The notes: generated from the sequence alone by a model not told the origin. A stretch of 21,828 nucleotides of DNA from Candidatus Fibrimonadales bacterium (GCA_009788135.1 WQSA01000009.1:1-21828), one strand, 5' to 3'. Shown: positions 12,707 to 20,801, counted from the first letter of the stretch. Numbers and translations: made by a program.

Positions 12707-13855
12707 CTATGAGCCGCCAGCTAGAAAATTATGCTCCCTCAAATCGTGCCAGCCAAGAGTTTCGCCTTTATAGCGATAAATTCGGTAAAGACGGCGCGCC
12801 ATGCGGGTTGTTATCTCGTAAGAAATGGTTCTGTGCTCGGCGGCAAACGCCTCAACGGATATCTCCGGGGAATATTCCCCGTTTATGCACTCTGCAATAT
12901 CGCCAACCTGCACATCCGGAATAGCGCTAACATCCACCATGCAAGCGTCCATGCATACGCGTCCCAAAATAGGGCAAGCCTTGCCACGGATAAAAATAAC
13001 GCCCCTAGTGGGCTCGCCACGCATATAACCATCTCCGTAGCCAATGGCTATGGTAGCTACGCGCATATCCTTTTTAGCTATGAAATAATGCCCGTAAGAA
13101 ATGCCGTCCCCAGCTTCTACATACCTCAAAGCCCGCACCGTAGAGCGAAGCCTTAGCACTGGTTTTCCAGGATAATCGTAGCCATAAAGAGCAATGCCCG
13201 GCCTGACCATATCGTAATGCGTTCTGCCGGCAAACGAAAGCGTTGCCGCAGAATTGGCTATATGGCAAATAGACGGCCTCATACCATCTTTTTCCAATTC
13301 TTTTACCATCCTGTCAAAGCGAACAAGCTGTATGTTCATAGCGCTGTGCTCCGGAATATCTGCAGTGGCAAGGTGCGAATACATTCCCTCGACTTCCAAA
13401 TTCGGAAGCGCGCATATCTTTTTTACCTCGTCAAAATTATCGTATTTTATGCCAAAACGATGCATTCCAGTGTCTATTTGTATATGAATTTTCATGCCTG
13501 CGGGGCATTTTTTTGCTATTTCAAAATCCGAGACAGAAGGCGTTAGATTATGCTTTTCCATAAACGGCAAATCGCTTTCCAAACATGGGCCCAAAACCAA
13601 AATCCTAGCTTTAACCCCGTGTTCCCTCAGGGCAATTCCCTCGAACAAATGCGCAACGCCAAGAAAGTCTATGCCGGCTTCTATAGCCGCAAAAGAGATG
13701 GCCAAGGAGCCATGCCCATAAGCATCTGCCTTTACAGGCAAAAGTATTTTAACGCCCTGCGGCAGCAAACCTCTAACATAGAGGATATTGCTCTGCAAAT
13801 TGTCTAAGTCTATCTCCACCCAATTTGGCCTGGGCGTTCCTCCAAATGGCAACAT
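12707..13855 (-). CDS. alr: Alanine racemase
   Basis: A PLP enzyme interconverting L- and D-alanine for peptidoglycan. The N-terminal barrel has the PLP lysine in PVKADAYGHG (Lys42). IQIDTGMHRFGI, YSHLATAD and CHIANSAATL follow. RPGIALYG is conserved, and the second catalytic residue is Tyr254 in GISYGHYF, followed by IAIGYGDGY and GRVCMDACMVDVS. At 382 aa it has a normal length. Last protein gene of the long minus-strand string, starting three bases after the stop of the 69-aa membrane protein gene. Located near asd, it supplies the D-Ala while asd supplies diaminopimelate precursors for the same wall polymer. Confidence 0.95.
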   Translation of the reverse strand: MLPFGGTPRPNWVEIDLDNLQSNILYVRGLLPQGVKILLPVKADAYGHGSLAISFAAIEAGIDFLGVAHLFEGIALREHGVKARILVLGPCLESDLPFMEKHNLTPSVSDFEIAKKCPAGMKIHIQIDTGMHRFGIKYDNFDEVKKICALPNLEVEGMYSHLATADIPEHSAMNIQLVRFDRMVKELEKDGMRPSICHIANSAATLSFAGRTHYDMVRPGIALYGYDYPGKPVLRLRSTVRALRYVEAGDGISYGHYFIAKKDMRVATIAIGYGDGYMRGEPTRGVIFIRGKACPILGRVCMDACMVDVSAIPDVQVGDIAECINGEYSPEISVEAFAAEHRTISYEITTRMARRLYRIYRYKGETLGWHDLREHNFLAGGS

Positions 13856-13858
13856 TTT

Positions 13859-14068
13859 TTATTCATCCTCTTCTGACATTGCTTTTTTAACATCAATCAA
13901 ATGCACGTTTTTATTCGGATTATGCCCATACCTGTTCAGCAAATGAACCTCAACCATCTGAATCAAATCAGATATTTTCTTCTCAACCCTGTGCACCTGA
14001 AAAAACAGAAGCACAAGATAGCAAGTAACCGCAAAGAGCGCCAAGCCGAGAAGTACGGAAAAAACCAT
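13859..14068 (-). CDS. Small single-span membrane protein (69 aa)
   Basis: The start at ATG 14066-14068 shares one base with the asd stop (TAATG), a coupling arrangement; the longer frame reaching back to 14137 only adds residues read from asd. The product has one hydrophobic helix at the N-terminus (MVFSVLLGLALFAVTCYLVL), then a charged amphipathic region (HRVEKKISDLIQMVEVHLL) and an acidic end. The pattern of short membrane anchor plus cytoplasmic helix resembles small scaffold proteins, but no family was recognised. Position between asd and alr may link it to envelope synthesis; that is inference only. Confidence 0.7.
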   Translation of the reverse strand: MVFSVLLGLALFAVTCYLVLLFFQVHRVEKKISDLIQMVEVHLLNRYGHNPNKNVHLIDVKKAMSEEDE

Positions 14069-15090
14069 TAAAGAAGCTCCGCTATCTGTATCGCATTCAA
14101 CGCTGCGCCTTTGCGGATTTGGTCGCCCACAACCCACAAGTCAAAAGCGTTGTCCTGCGATTGGTCAACGCGAACCCTGCCAACCAGCACAGGGTCTTTG
14201 CCGCTGGCATCTATTGGCATGGGCCAACGATTTTTGGAAGGGTCTTCCAGAATTTCAACGCCGGGTGCTTTGCGCAAAACATCGTAAATTTCCGCAACGG
14301 TTGTTTTTTTGGAAAGCCTTATGTTCAAAGCCTCCGAATGGGCCCTCAAAACCGGAACTCTTACGCAGGTGGCATTTACGCGCAAATTGTCATCGGCGAA
14401 AATTTTATGGGTTTCGGCTACCATTTTCCATTCTTCTTCGCAATAACCGTTTGGCGCATTGGAACCGGATTTTTCCGGGCTGCCATCGTTGTAAGAAGAA
14501 TTGTGCGGAAACAAATTGAATGCGTATTGATGAGGAATTACCGTGCGATTAAAGGTTTTTCCCTCAGCAAGAGCGGCGCTTTCCAAACGCAGCTCTTCCA
14601 TAGCAACCGCGCCAGCTCCGCTTGCCGCCTGGTATGTGGTTGCATGAACTCTTTCAACGCCAAAAGCCTTGTATAGAGGGTATAACGGCAAAAGCATTAT
14701 TATAGTGCTGCAATTCGGATTGGCTATAATGCCTTTGTGCTTTTTAATGTCTTCCGGGTTTATTTCCGGCACCACGAGCGGGACATCGGGATTCATTCTG
14801 AAGTAGGATGTGTTATCCACAACCACTGCGCCGGAATTAACGGCTGATGGCATGAATTCTTTTGATATAGAGCCTCCGGCGGAGGATAAAACCAAATCCA
14901 CTCCTTCAAAAGAATCGTGGCGAAGCTCCTGCACAACAATGTCTTCGCCTTTGAACTTTATTTTTTTGCCAGCGCTTCTTGACGAAGCCAATAATTTCAA
15001 AGATTTTATTGGGAAATTTCTTTCCGCCAAAAGAGTCAGTAATTCCTGACCTACCGCGCCCGTTGCGCCTGCTATTGCTACATGCTTCAT
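14068..15090 (-). CDS. asd: Aspartate-semialdehyde dehydrogenase
   Basis: It reduces aspartyl phosphate to aspartate semialdehyde with NADPH, the branch point to lysine/diaminopimelate, threonine and methionine. The start is ATG 15090: AAGGAG (15097-15102) lies six bases upstream, whereas GTG 15096 would overlap the ribosome site. The N-terminal dinucleotide motif is GATGAVG (residues 8-14), with LASSRSAGK after it. The nucleophile is Cys127 in NPNCSTI, followed by YQAASGAG and a C-terminal domain with RVPVLRAHSEA, which carries the catalytic His. The 340-aa length is usual. It overlaps its downstream neighbour by one base, and its ribosome site overlaps the end of the upstream membrane-protein gene. 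Confidence 0.95.
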   Translation of the reverse strand: MKHVAIAGATGAVGQELLTLLAERNFPIKSLKLLASSRSAGKKIKFKGEDIVVQELRHDSFEGVDLVLSSAGGSISKEFMPSAVNSGAVVVDNTSYFRMNPDVPLVVPEINPEDIKKHKGIIANPNCSTIIMLLPLYPLYKAFGVERVHATTYQAASGAGAVAMEELRLESAALAEGKTFNRTVIPHQYAFNLFPHNSSYNDGSPEKSGSNAPNGYCEEEWKMVAETHKIFADDNLRVNATCVRVPVLRAHSEALNIRLSKKTTVAEIYDVLRKAPGVEILEDPSKNRWPMPIDASGKDPVLVGRVRVDQSQDNAFDLWVVGDQIRKGAALNAIQIAELL

Positions 15091-15092
15091 TT

Positions 15093-15752
15093 TCACTCCT
15101 TGTTTGTTATGGTTGAAATTGCTGATTTCACTAGATTTGCACGCTCCCGAGCCTTAGCGATGCTCTCCCCCAAAGCATCTTCCAATCCGAACTGGTTATG
15201 AACCTCGTAACCGGCAAGACGCAAATTATCCGCAGCATCAAGCAATGCTTCATAAGATAGTTTTTTTTCGGGCGGTGGAGTTAAATTTCTGATTTGCCTG
15301 TAAGAATCCATGCTCTTGTTTCTCAAAAACCGCGCTTTGCTCTCAAAAACCTCGCGTTTCTCAATACCCTGCGCTTGTATAGCAGGCCATTCCGGAAAAG
15401 CGAGAATGGAATCCGCAATAGAGAGAATATTCGCAAGCAATTGTTTTTCCACATTTATATAGCTTGCGGTAAAAGTATCGCTTTCGGCAACAACTTCTTC
15501 TGCTATTGGTATTGTATCATCCTTTGCCACCGGCTCGGAACTTGAAGACTGCGGAGGCCCAGTTAAACCGATTTCCTGTTTCAGCGTTTCCACTTCCATA
15601 TAAGAAAAAAACACCGCAGTGATAATTATAGCAATGACAATGAGCCATGAAGCCAGTTGCCTTAGAAGCCCGCGAGCATTCATGGCGCATATAACACCTA
15701 CGCCAGCTATGCACCATAAAATCGCCACTTGTACCAATTCTACGCTAATCAT
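15093..15752 (-). CDS. Membrane-anchored hypothetical protein (219 aa)
   Basis: Two hydrophobic helices near the N-terminus (about 4-24 and 34-52) flank a short basic loop (NARGLLRQ). A Pro/Ser-rich, acidic linker (about 62-92) follows, then a helical domain (about 95-219) with no cysteines. The basic loop suggests both termini face outside, which would place the C-terminal domain in the periplasm. No known family was recognised. It starts three bases after the ssb stop and ends within the asd ribosome site. Its role is unknown, though its neighbours asd and alr make an envelope function plausible. Confidence 0.75.
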   Translation of the reverse strand: MISVELVQVAILWCIAGVGVICAMNARGLLRQLASWLIVIAIIITAVFFSYMEVETLKQEIGLTGPPQSSSSEPVAKDDTIPIAEEVVAESDTFTASYINVEKQLLANILSIADSILAFPEWPAIQAQGIEKREVFESKARFLRNKSMDSYRQIRNLTPPPEKKLSYEALLDAADNLRLAGYEVHNQFGLEDALGESIAKARERANLVKSAISTITNKE

Positions 15753-15755
15753 AGT

Positions 15756-16199
15756 TTAAAATGGCAGTTGCTCATCCGGGTCGCTAGCCGGAGGAGGAGG
15801 CAAGTTGTTGGAACCATATTCTCCGCCAGCATCGCTGTTTTCGCCTGAATAGCTGCTATGCCTTGGAGCCAGGAATTCAAAATTATCCATTAAAATTTCA
15901 GTCACGTTATGTTTTTGTCCTGTTTGCGGATCGTTCCATTGACGATAAGAGACCCTGCCTTCTACGTAAAGCGGGGTTCCTTTTTTGATGCCCAGTTTTT
16001 CAATGCGCTCGGCAAGCTTGTCCCAGGCCACAATGCTGTGCCATGCGGTATCGTCTTGCATCTCGCCTGTATTTGGATTGCGGAACCTGCGTGTAGTGGC
16101 AAGGGAAAAAGAAACCCTTTTTTTGTTGTTCTGTGTCATGCGAACCTCGGCATCTTTGCCAAGATTGCCCATAAGCATTACTTTATTTAAATAAGCCAT
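15756..16199 (-). CDS. ssb: Single-stranded DNA-binding protein
   Basis: It coats single-stranded DNA during replication, recombination and repair and recruits partner enzymes. The N-terminal OB fold (1-110) shows the SSB pattern: LNKVMLMGNLGKDAEVR, then VSFSLATTRRFRNPNTGE, TAWHSIVAWDKLAERI, KGTPLYVEGRVSYRQW. A short Gly/Ser/Asn-rich linker leads to the acidic tip DPDEQLPF, the conserved interaction peptide. GAGG (16205-16208) lies five bases upstream of the start. It is unusual that ssb is placed between ubiX and a membrane-protein gene and not next to rpsF/rpsR or another replication gene. Confidence 0.96.
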   Translation of the reverse strand: MAYLNKVMLMGNLGKDAEVRMTQNNKKRVSFSLATTRRFRNPNTGEMQDDTAWHSIVAWDKLAERIEKLGIKKGTPLYVEGRVSYRQWNDPQTGQKHNVTEILMDNFEFLAPRHSSYSGENSDAGGEYGSNNLPPPPASDPDEQLPF

Positions 16200-16217
16200 A
16201 TTATCCTCGTATCGTGG

Positions 16218-16736
16218 TTAGAGAGAATTTAGAAAAATAAGCGCTCGTTCCGCAACGGTATCTGCGAGTTCGTCCATATTTTTTGGGTGCTTGTAAAAAT
16301 GCGGACAGGCTGGGATTATGGTTGCACCAGCTCGCTTTAGCCTGAGCATGTTTTCCAGATGGATTTCGCTAAGGGGCATTTCCCTAGGAACAAGCACCAG
16401 CGGGCGACTCTCCTTTAGGCATACATCCGCGGCGCGTATCAAAAGGTTATCGCTTGTGCCAGCGGCTATGCGTCCCAAGGTTCCCATTGAACAGGGCAAG
16501 ATTGCAAGCCCAGAATAATCCGAGCTTCCCGTTGCAGGGGGTGCAAAAAAATCGTCTATTTTGTGAATCTTGCAATTCTGCAAAATATCAAAGCAATTTT
16601 CATGTTTCAAAACCGCTTCGCCATTCTTGGTGACAATAAGCTCAACGGAAAGGCCAAGCTCCCCTGCCTTGTGCAAAAAACGCTTTGCATATATAGCCCC
16701 CGAAGCCCCGGTAATTCCCAGTAGTATAGTTTTCAT
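16218..16736 (-). CDS. ubiX: Flavin prenyltransferase (UbiX/Pad1 family)
   Basis: It attaches a dimethylallyl group to reduced FMN, making the prenyl-FMN cofactor of UbiD-type decarboxylases. The FMN-binding start is ILLGITGASGAIYAKRF. LAILPCSMGTLGRIAAGTSDNLLIRAADV, RPLVLVPREMPLSEIHLENM and CPHFYKHPK are typical of UbiX. At 172 aa it is slightly shorter than common 185-200-aa members. It overlaps ubiE/menG by four bases (ATGA), so both serve quinone synthesis together; the partner UbiD-type decarboxylase is not in the window. Confidence 0.93.
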   Translation of the reverse strand: MKTILLGITGASGAIYAKRFLHKAGELGLSVELIVTKNGEAVLKHENCFDILQNCKIHKIDDFFAPPATGSSDYSGLAILPCSMGTLGRIAAGTSDNLLIRAADVCLKESRPLVLVPREMPLSEIHLENMLRLKRAGATIIPACPHFYKHPKNMDELADTVAERALIFLNSL

Positions 16737-17401
16737 TTTTTCTCGCAGATTACAATGTGGGCCAAGCCGCCATCCAGAGCTTTTACGCTGCGCAGTGCAA
16801 AGCCTGCGTTCTTGGCTTTGGCAACGTATTCTTTTGCTGTTATGAAGTTCAGAATGGAAAGCACAAGATAGCGATACGCATTGTGCTTGCTGAGAATCAT
16901 GCCAGCGAACGGAAGCGCAAGCGGCGCAATTCTCTGGTAAAATAATTTTGAAATGGTTTTCTCTGGTTTAAAAAAATCGAGAGTCGCAAAATAGCCGCCT
17001 GGTTTCAGAACTCTGAAAGCCTCTCCAAAAGCCATGTCCAATTCCTGAATGTTCCGCATTCCAAAGCCGTTCAAAACAAAATCAACCGAGTTATCCGCAA
17101 TGGGAATTTTCGTTGCATCCATCTGAACGAGTTTTAAGTTCGCATCTTTTTTTGCAGCAACTTCCAGCATTTTTTCAGCGAAATCGCCTACTAACGACAA
17201 TTTTGGCGCAGCGCCCTTGCGAAACGAAAGCGAAAAGTCTCCCGTTCCGCCGCATAAATCAAGCACTACGGCGTTTTCTTTCTGCGGCAGTCTTTTGCAG
17301 CAAGCTTTGCGCCAGGCAATATCGCGGCCAGCAGACATCAAGTGATTGAGCAAATCGTAACGTTTGTGAATCTGGTCGAACATTTCTCGGATTTTATGCA
17401 T
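16733..17401 (-). CDS. menG: Demethylmenaquinone methyltransferase (UbiE/MenG family)
   Basis: A SAM-dependent C-methyltransferase for the last step of menaquinone (or a matching step in ubiquinone) synthesis. The N-terminus has MFDQIHKRYDLLNHLMSAGRDIAWR. The SAM motif is VLDLCGGTGDFS, then VGDFAEKML, and the family signature NGFGMRNIQELDMAFGE is followed by RVLKPGG. Length 222 aa is normal. It starts directly after the dsbD stop (TGAATG) and overlaps ubiX. Menaquinone is the more likely product in an anaerobic Fibrobacterota-type host, but the sequence alone does not tell which quinone is used. Confidence 0.92.
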   Translation of the reverse strand: MHKIREMFDQIHKRYDLLNHLMSAGRDIAWRKACCKRLPQKENAVVLDLCGGTGDFSLSFRKGAAPKLSLVGDFAEKMLEVAAKKDANLKLVQMDATKIPIADNSVDFVLNGFGMRNIQELDMAFGEAFRVLKPGGYFATLDFFKPEKTISKLFYQRIAPLALPFAGMILSKHNAYRYLVLSILNFITAKEYVAKAKNAGFALRSVKALDGGLAHIVICEKK

Positions 17402-19123
17402 TCAATATGCCCTCCATAATGTTTCCACCACAGTGTTTGCAGTTAAAATTTCCGGCAGCAAAATAGGTTCTTGCTGAGCAGTCAGCAGCAAATCGAACGG
17501 AACTCCGCTGCGACCATATAATTGGAAAAATTTCAAAGCCTCCGGGTTGGAATTTGTGTAATTGGCACGCATTTTAACTACGGGAATTTCTTCAAAAGCG
17601 TTTTTCACATTCTCGTCTTCAAAAACGGTTTTCTCATTCATTTTGCAAGTGATGCACCAATCAGCAGTTCCATTGATCCAAACTGCATATCCCTCGCTCT
17701 GCAAACTGTCTAGCCTCTCCTCTGAAAATACAACCCATTCTCCGTCTTTGCCGCTAATCTCATTCAAACCGGTCTCTCGAATCTGCGGGCTAATCCAATT
17801 GCTCCACAAAAATATATACATAATCGCAAAAATAAACCACAAAAGAACAAAACGCCACCAGGATTTTCCCGGCTTTGCAATTAAACCGGAAAGCCATGCA
17901 AAAAAAGTTCCTGCGCACAAAAGCATGCCGAGCTTAAAAGTAGCCCCCGAATCAGTTTGCTTGCCAAAAATCCAAACCAGCCATACAACCGTAAGCAAAA
18001 GCGGGAATCCCAAAAGCCGCCTGAGCACGAGCATCCAGGCGCCAGGCTTGGGAAGCTTTGCAGTCCACTGAGGAAAAGCGCTCAAAACAAGATACGGAAA
18101 AGACATTCCAAACGCAACGGCTGCAAAAATCAAAAACAACTGCGCATTGGAAGCTGCGAAAGCAAAGCCCACAGCCGTGCCCAAAAATGGAGCGGAGCAA
18201 GGAGTTGACAAAAGCACCAGCAGAATTCCATAGGCAAAAGCTCCAGTTGTACCTCCCTGCTTTGCTCGTTTCTCCCACACTTTAAGCATATTGCCTGGCA
18301 TCCAAATATCAAAAATTCCCCAAAGGCTCAAAGCGAAAACCATGAGACACAAAGCCATTGTAGCGGTATATGCCGGATATTGGAATTGGAAACCCCAGCC
18401 CACCGCATGTCCCATCAAGCGAATGACGAAAATAATAGAAGCTATTGCAAAAAAAGCGCTGCATATTCCGCCTGTCGTGGCAAAACCCCACTTAAGCATA
18501 TTGCGCTTTGATTCCCCGGACTTTCGTATTAAATCAAAAATTTTTAGAAACAAAATCGGGAGCACGCACGGCATGAAGTTCAAAATCAGGCCCCCAAAAA
18601 AAGCGAGGATTACAATATATAGAAGAGCTAATTCAGTTTCCTGTGAATCGAAGTTTTTTTTTTCCATTGTATTGTCAAACTTGATTTCCATCGTTTTTGG
18701 AGCCAAACATATATTGGAACAGGCTTGATAGGTAAATTTCAGCTTTGCATTGTAAGGATTCCCGTTTTCCTCAATGAAATTTACTGGAAGTTTAACAGTG
18801 AATGTGTCTTGCAGCAAAAGCAAGTCCATTTTCAAAACTTCATTGTGCACTTCCAAAGGTTCTGGCCATAGGGCGGCATCGAATTTCATGTCTTTCGCAA
18901 CCGGCTCCACGCTGCTGGGAATCAAAAATTTGTCTGAAACCTTGTCTGAGTTTATATGCCAACCTTGCGGTATGGTTACCTTTAAATAAAGAGTATCTCC
19001 AGCTTTTGGGGAAAGCCGCGAGTAAAACAACTGCGTTTCCGGCGGAGCCATGTTGTTCAAGGAAATAGAAGTTTCTTGTGCGCTCGCTCCTATGAAAACA
19101 AAAAATAACAGCAGCAAAAACAT
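17402..19123 (-). CDS. dsbD: Thiol:disulfide interchange protein DsbD
   Basis: It carries electrons from cytoplasmic thioredoxin across the membrane to periplasmic thiol proteins. Signal peptide 1-15. The periplasmic N-terminal domain (about 16-150) has the redox pair Cys135/Cys139 in YQACSNIC. A multi-helix membrane domain (about 165-440) has Cys186 (NFMPCVLP) and Cys309 (STPCSAPF). The C-terminal thioredoxin domain has Cys490-x2-Cys493 (ADWCITCK). All three cysteine pairs needed for the relay are present, so it should be functional. An A10 run codes part of the EKKN link between the first two domains (18654-18663). It starts eight bases after the stop of the CitE-like gene and abuts menG. 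Cysteine-rich secreted products such as the GH45 enzyme may depend on it. Confidence 0.95.
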   Translation of the reverse strand: MFLLLLFFVFIGASAQETSISLNNMAPPETQLFYSRLSPKAGDTLYLKVTIPQGWHINSDKVSDKFLIPSSVEPVAKDMKFDAALWPEPLEVHNEVLKMDLLLLQDTFTVKLPVNFIEENGNPYNAKLKFTYQACSNICLAPKTMEIKFDNTMEKKNFDSQETELALLYIVILAFFGGLILNFMPCVLPILFLKIFDLIRKSGESKRNMLKWGFATTGGICSAFFAIASIIFVIRLMGHAVGWGFQFQYPAYTATMALCLMVFALSLWGIFDIWMPGNMLKVWEKRAKQGGTTGAFAYGILLVLLSTPCSAPFLGTAVGFAFAASNAQLFLIFAAVAFGMSFPYLVLSAFPQWTAKLPKPGAWMLVLRRLLGFPLLLTVVWLVWIFGKQTDSGATFKLGMLLCAGTFFAWLSGLIAKPGKSWWRFVLLWFIFAIMYIFLWSNWISPQIRETGLNEISGKDGEWVVFSEERLDSLQSEGYAVWINGTADWCITCKMNEKTVFEDENVKNAFEEIPVVKMRANYTNSNPEALKFFQLYGRSGVPFDLLLTAQQEPILLPEILTANTVVETLWRAY

Positions 19124-19131
19124 TGATTATC

Positions 19132-20019
19132 CTATTTCACCGAGTCCACCAATTTTTGAGCCAGCCTTACAGTAGCGCTGTCTATCATTCTGCCATCAAC
19201 AGCAACTGCGCCACGCCCTGGGTTTGCTCTTGCAGCTTCCAAAATGCGGTTTGCTCTTTTCAATTCTTCGGAAGATGGAGAGAATACTTCATTTATGCTT
19301 TCTATCTGATCTGGATGGATGGCCCATTTTCCGTCAAATCCAAGCACGCAAGCCAGCTTCGCATTTTTTTCAAGACCTTGCGGATCTTTAAAATTTCCGT
19401 AAGGGGAATCTATGGCAAGCAAATTGTGCGCTTTTGCGGTTTGCGCAATTTTAGACATAACAAAATTCCACCTGTGCCCTGGATATATTTCCAATTCGTT
19501 TTCGCCATGCCCGCTTATGCTGTTGAGCTTTGCTCCTATGGATGCGCTGTAATCCGCTATTCCAAATATAAGAGAGCGGACTCTTGGCGCAGTGGCTATT
19601 TCAACAATGTTTTCAACTCCAATCGCAGACTCAATGCTTGCATCTATGGCTATGAAATACTGGGTTCCCATTTCGGTTTCAATTCCGTCCAGCAAACGAG
19701 AAAGAAAATGTATGTCGCCTGCACAGTCCACCTTTGGCAGCGTAATGGAGTCTATTTGTTCCGGAGCCGCATGTACAACATCTATCACGTCGCGAAAGCA
19801 ATAATGCGTATCTACGCTGTTAACTCGTACGGATATTCCCCGTTTCGGCGCGTTTTTCAAAGTTAAAATTATCTGTTCTCTGGCTGCTCGTTTAGATTCC
19901 ATTGGAACGGAGTCTTCCATATCCAGCATAATCACGTCTGCAGATGTTTCAAAAGCCTTTTTGTGCATTTTTTCCAAATGCCCAGGCACGGATAGCGTTG
20001 AACGTTGGCGTTTAATCAT
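19132..20019 (-). CDS. HpcH/HpaI aldolase / citrate lyase beta-like protein (CitE family)
   Basis: A 295-aa TIM-barrel lyase of the CitE/malyl-CoA lyase group, which cleaves or hydrolyses malyl-CoA, citramalyl-CoA or similar esters. Visible motifs are RSTLSVPGH at the start, the acidic metal site LDMEDSVP, RVNSVDT, LPKVD, IDASIESAIGVENI (metal-binding Glu), LIFGIADYSASIG, and GKWAIHPDQIESINEVFSPS. No citrate lyase alpha or gamma subunits are nearby, so a stand-alone malyl- or citramalyl-CoA lyase or thioesterase is more likely. No ribosome site is seen; a CTAGATT box ends six bases before the ATG. It probably heads the long minus-strand transcription unit running to alr. Confidence 0.85.
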   Translation of the reverse strand: MIKRQRSTLSVPGHLEKMHKKAFETSADVIMLDMEDSVPMESKRAAREQIILTLKNAPKRGISVRVNSVDTHYCFRDVIDVVHAAPEQIDSITLPKVDCAGDIHFLSRLLDGIETEMGTQYFIAIDASIESAIGVENIVEIATAPRVRSLIFGIADYSASIGAKLNSISGHGENELEIYPGHRWNFVMSKIAQTAKAHNLLAIDSPYGNFKDPQGLEKNAKLACVLGFDGKWAIHPDQIESINEVFSPSSEELKRANRILEAARANPGRGAVAVDGRMIDSATVRLAQKLVDSVK

Positions 20020-20025
20020 AGGGGA

Positions 20026-20032
20026 AATCTAG
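20026..20032 (-). promoter_or_regulatory. Putative -10 box (CTAGATT) for the CitE-like operon
   Basis: CTAGATT on the minus strand ends six bases before the ATG at 20019. The intervening TCCCCT is not a ribosome site. It would drive the whole string from the CitE-like gene towards alr. Confidence 0.45.
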
Positions 20033-20036
20033 AAAA

Positions 20037-20054
20037 TTGCTATATTACTAGCAA
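20037..20054. promoter_or_regulatory. Inverted repeat spanning the metF -10 box
   Basis: TTGCTA (20037-20042) and TAGCAA (20049-20054) are perfect inverted arms around TATTAC. They enclose the -10 region and end on the A of the metF ATG. It may be an operator for a dimeric regulator, or chance in AT-rich DNA. Confidence 0.4.
20040..20046 (+). promoter_or_regulatory. Putative -10 box (CTATATT) for metF
   Basis: CTATATT ends seven bases before ATG 20054, with no ribosome site between. The box for the divergent CitE-like operon lies only seven bases away on the other strand. Confidence 0.5.
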
Positions 20055-20800
20055 TGCAAATAGCCCTAGAACTCGTGCCCAGAACGTTGGACTCCTTTTT
20101 GGAAGAATCCAGAACGCATATCAGCAATTTCCCAAAAATAATGGCAATCAACATTCCGGAGCTTCGCAGCGTTGAAATAAAGAGCTTTGAAGCTTCCGAG
20201 CATTTGCTTAAAAACGGTGTTGCCGCAATTCCGCACTTCAGGCTTATAGACCGCACTCTTGACGATTTGGAAACGAAAATAGAGAAGCTCGCAGCGCTCG
20301 GATTGAAGCAGGTTCTTTTGATAAGCGGAGATCCTCCAATCGATATGCCAAACTTTGTTCCGAGCGGCGTGAAAATTCCGCAAGCCATTAAGCATTTAAA
20401 AACGAAGTTTCCCCAATTGAAAATTTATGCGGGTCAGGATTCTTACCGCCAGTCTTTTAAAAAAGAACTGGATTATTGCAAAGAAAAGCTTGATGCCGGC
20501 GCAGACGGCTTTTTTACGCAGCCATTTTTCTCGGAAGGAATTTTAAACCTGTGGATTGAGCATTTGCACGAAACCGAAATGTGGATTGGCCTGAGCCCTG
20601 TTGCAGGAAATGGTTCTCGCAATTATTGGGAAACTGTAAATCAGGTAGTCTTTCCCCCGAATTTCCGCTTTGACTTGGAATACAACTGCATAGCCGGCCG
20701 CAGAATTTTAACGCTGATAGAAGCGGCAGGCAAAAACGCCTACCTAATGCCAATCACAATTTCCGCAGACAAATATTTGCACGCATTGAGAACTTTCTGA
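20054..20800 (+). CDS. metF: Methylenetetrahydrofolate reductase family protein
   Basis: It reduces 5,10-methylene-THF to 5-methyl-THF for methionine synthesis, using FAD. The TIM-barrel pattern is visible: ALELVPR (conserved Glu6), IPHFRLIDRT after strand 3, KQVLLISGDPP (flavin/folate region), IYAGQD, CKEKLDAGADGFFTQPFF, and WIGLSPVAG. At 248 aa it is shorter than the 290-300 residues of typical bacterial MetF, with compact loops, so it belongs to a short subgroup and its exact substrate is less certain. It stands alone, divergent from the CitE-like operon, with 34 bp between the two ATGs. Its stop lies nine bases before the stop of a convergent flagellar gene. Confidence 0.82.
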   Translation: MQIALELVPRTLDSFLEESRTHISNFPKIMAINIPELRSVEIKSFEASEHLLKNGVAAIPHFRLIDRTLDDLETKIEKLAALGLKQVLLISGDPPIDMPNFVPSGVKIPQAIKHLKTKFPQLKIYAGQDSYRQSFKKELDYCKEKLDAGADGFFTQPFFSEGILNLWIEHLHETEMWIGLSPVAGNGSRNYWETVNQVVFPPNFRFDLEYNCIAGRRILTLIEAAGKNAYLMPITISADKYLHALRTF

Positions 20801-20801
20801 A

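Noticed and set aside
13859..14137. 92-residue version of the small membrane protein
   Set aside because: The first 23 residues are read from asd and lack a start signal; ATG 14068 overlapping the asd stop is much more likely.
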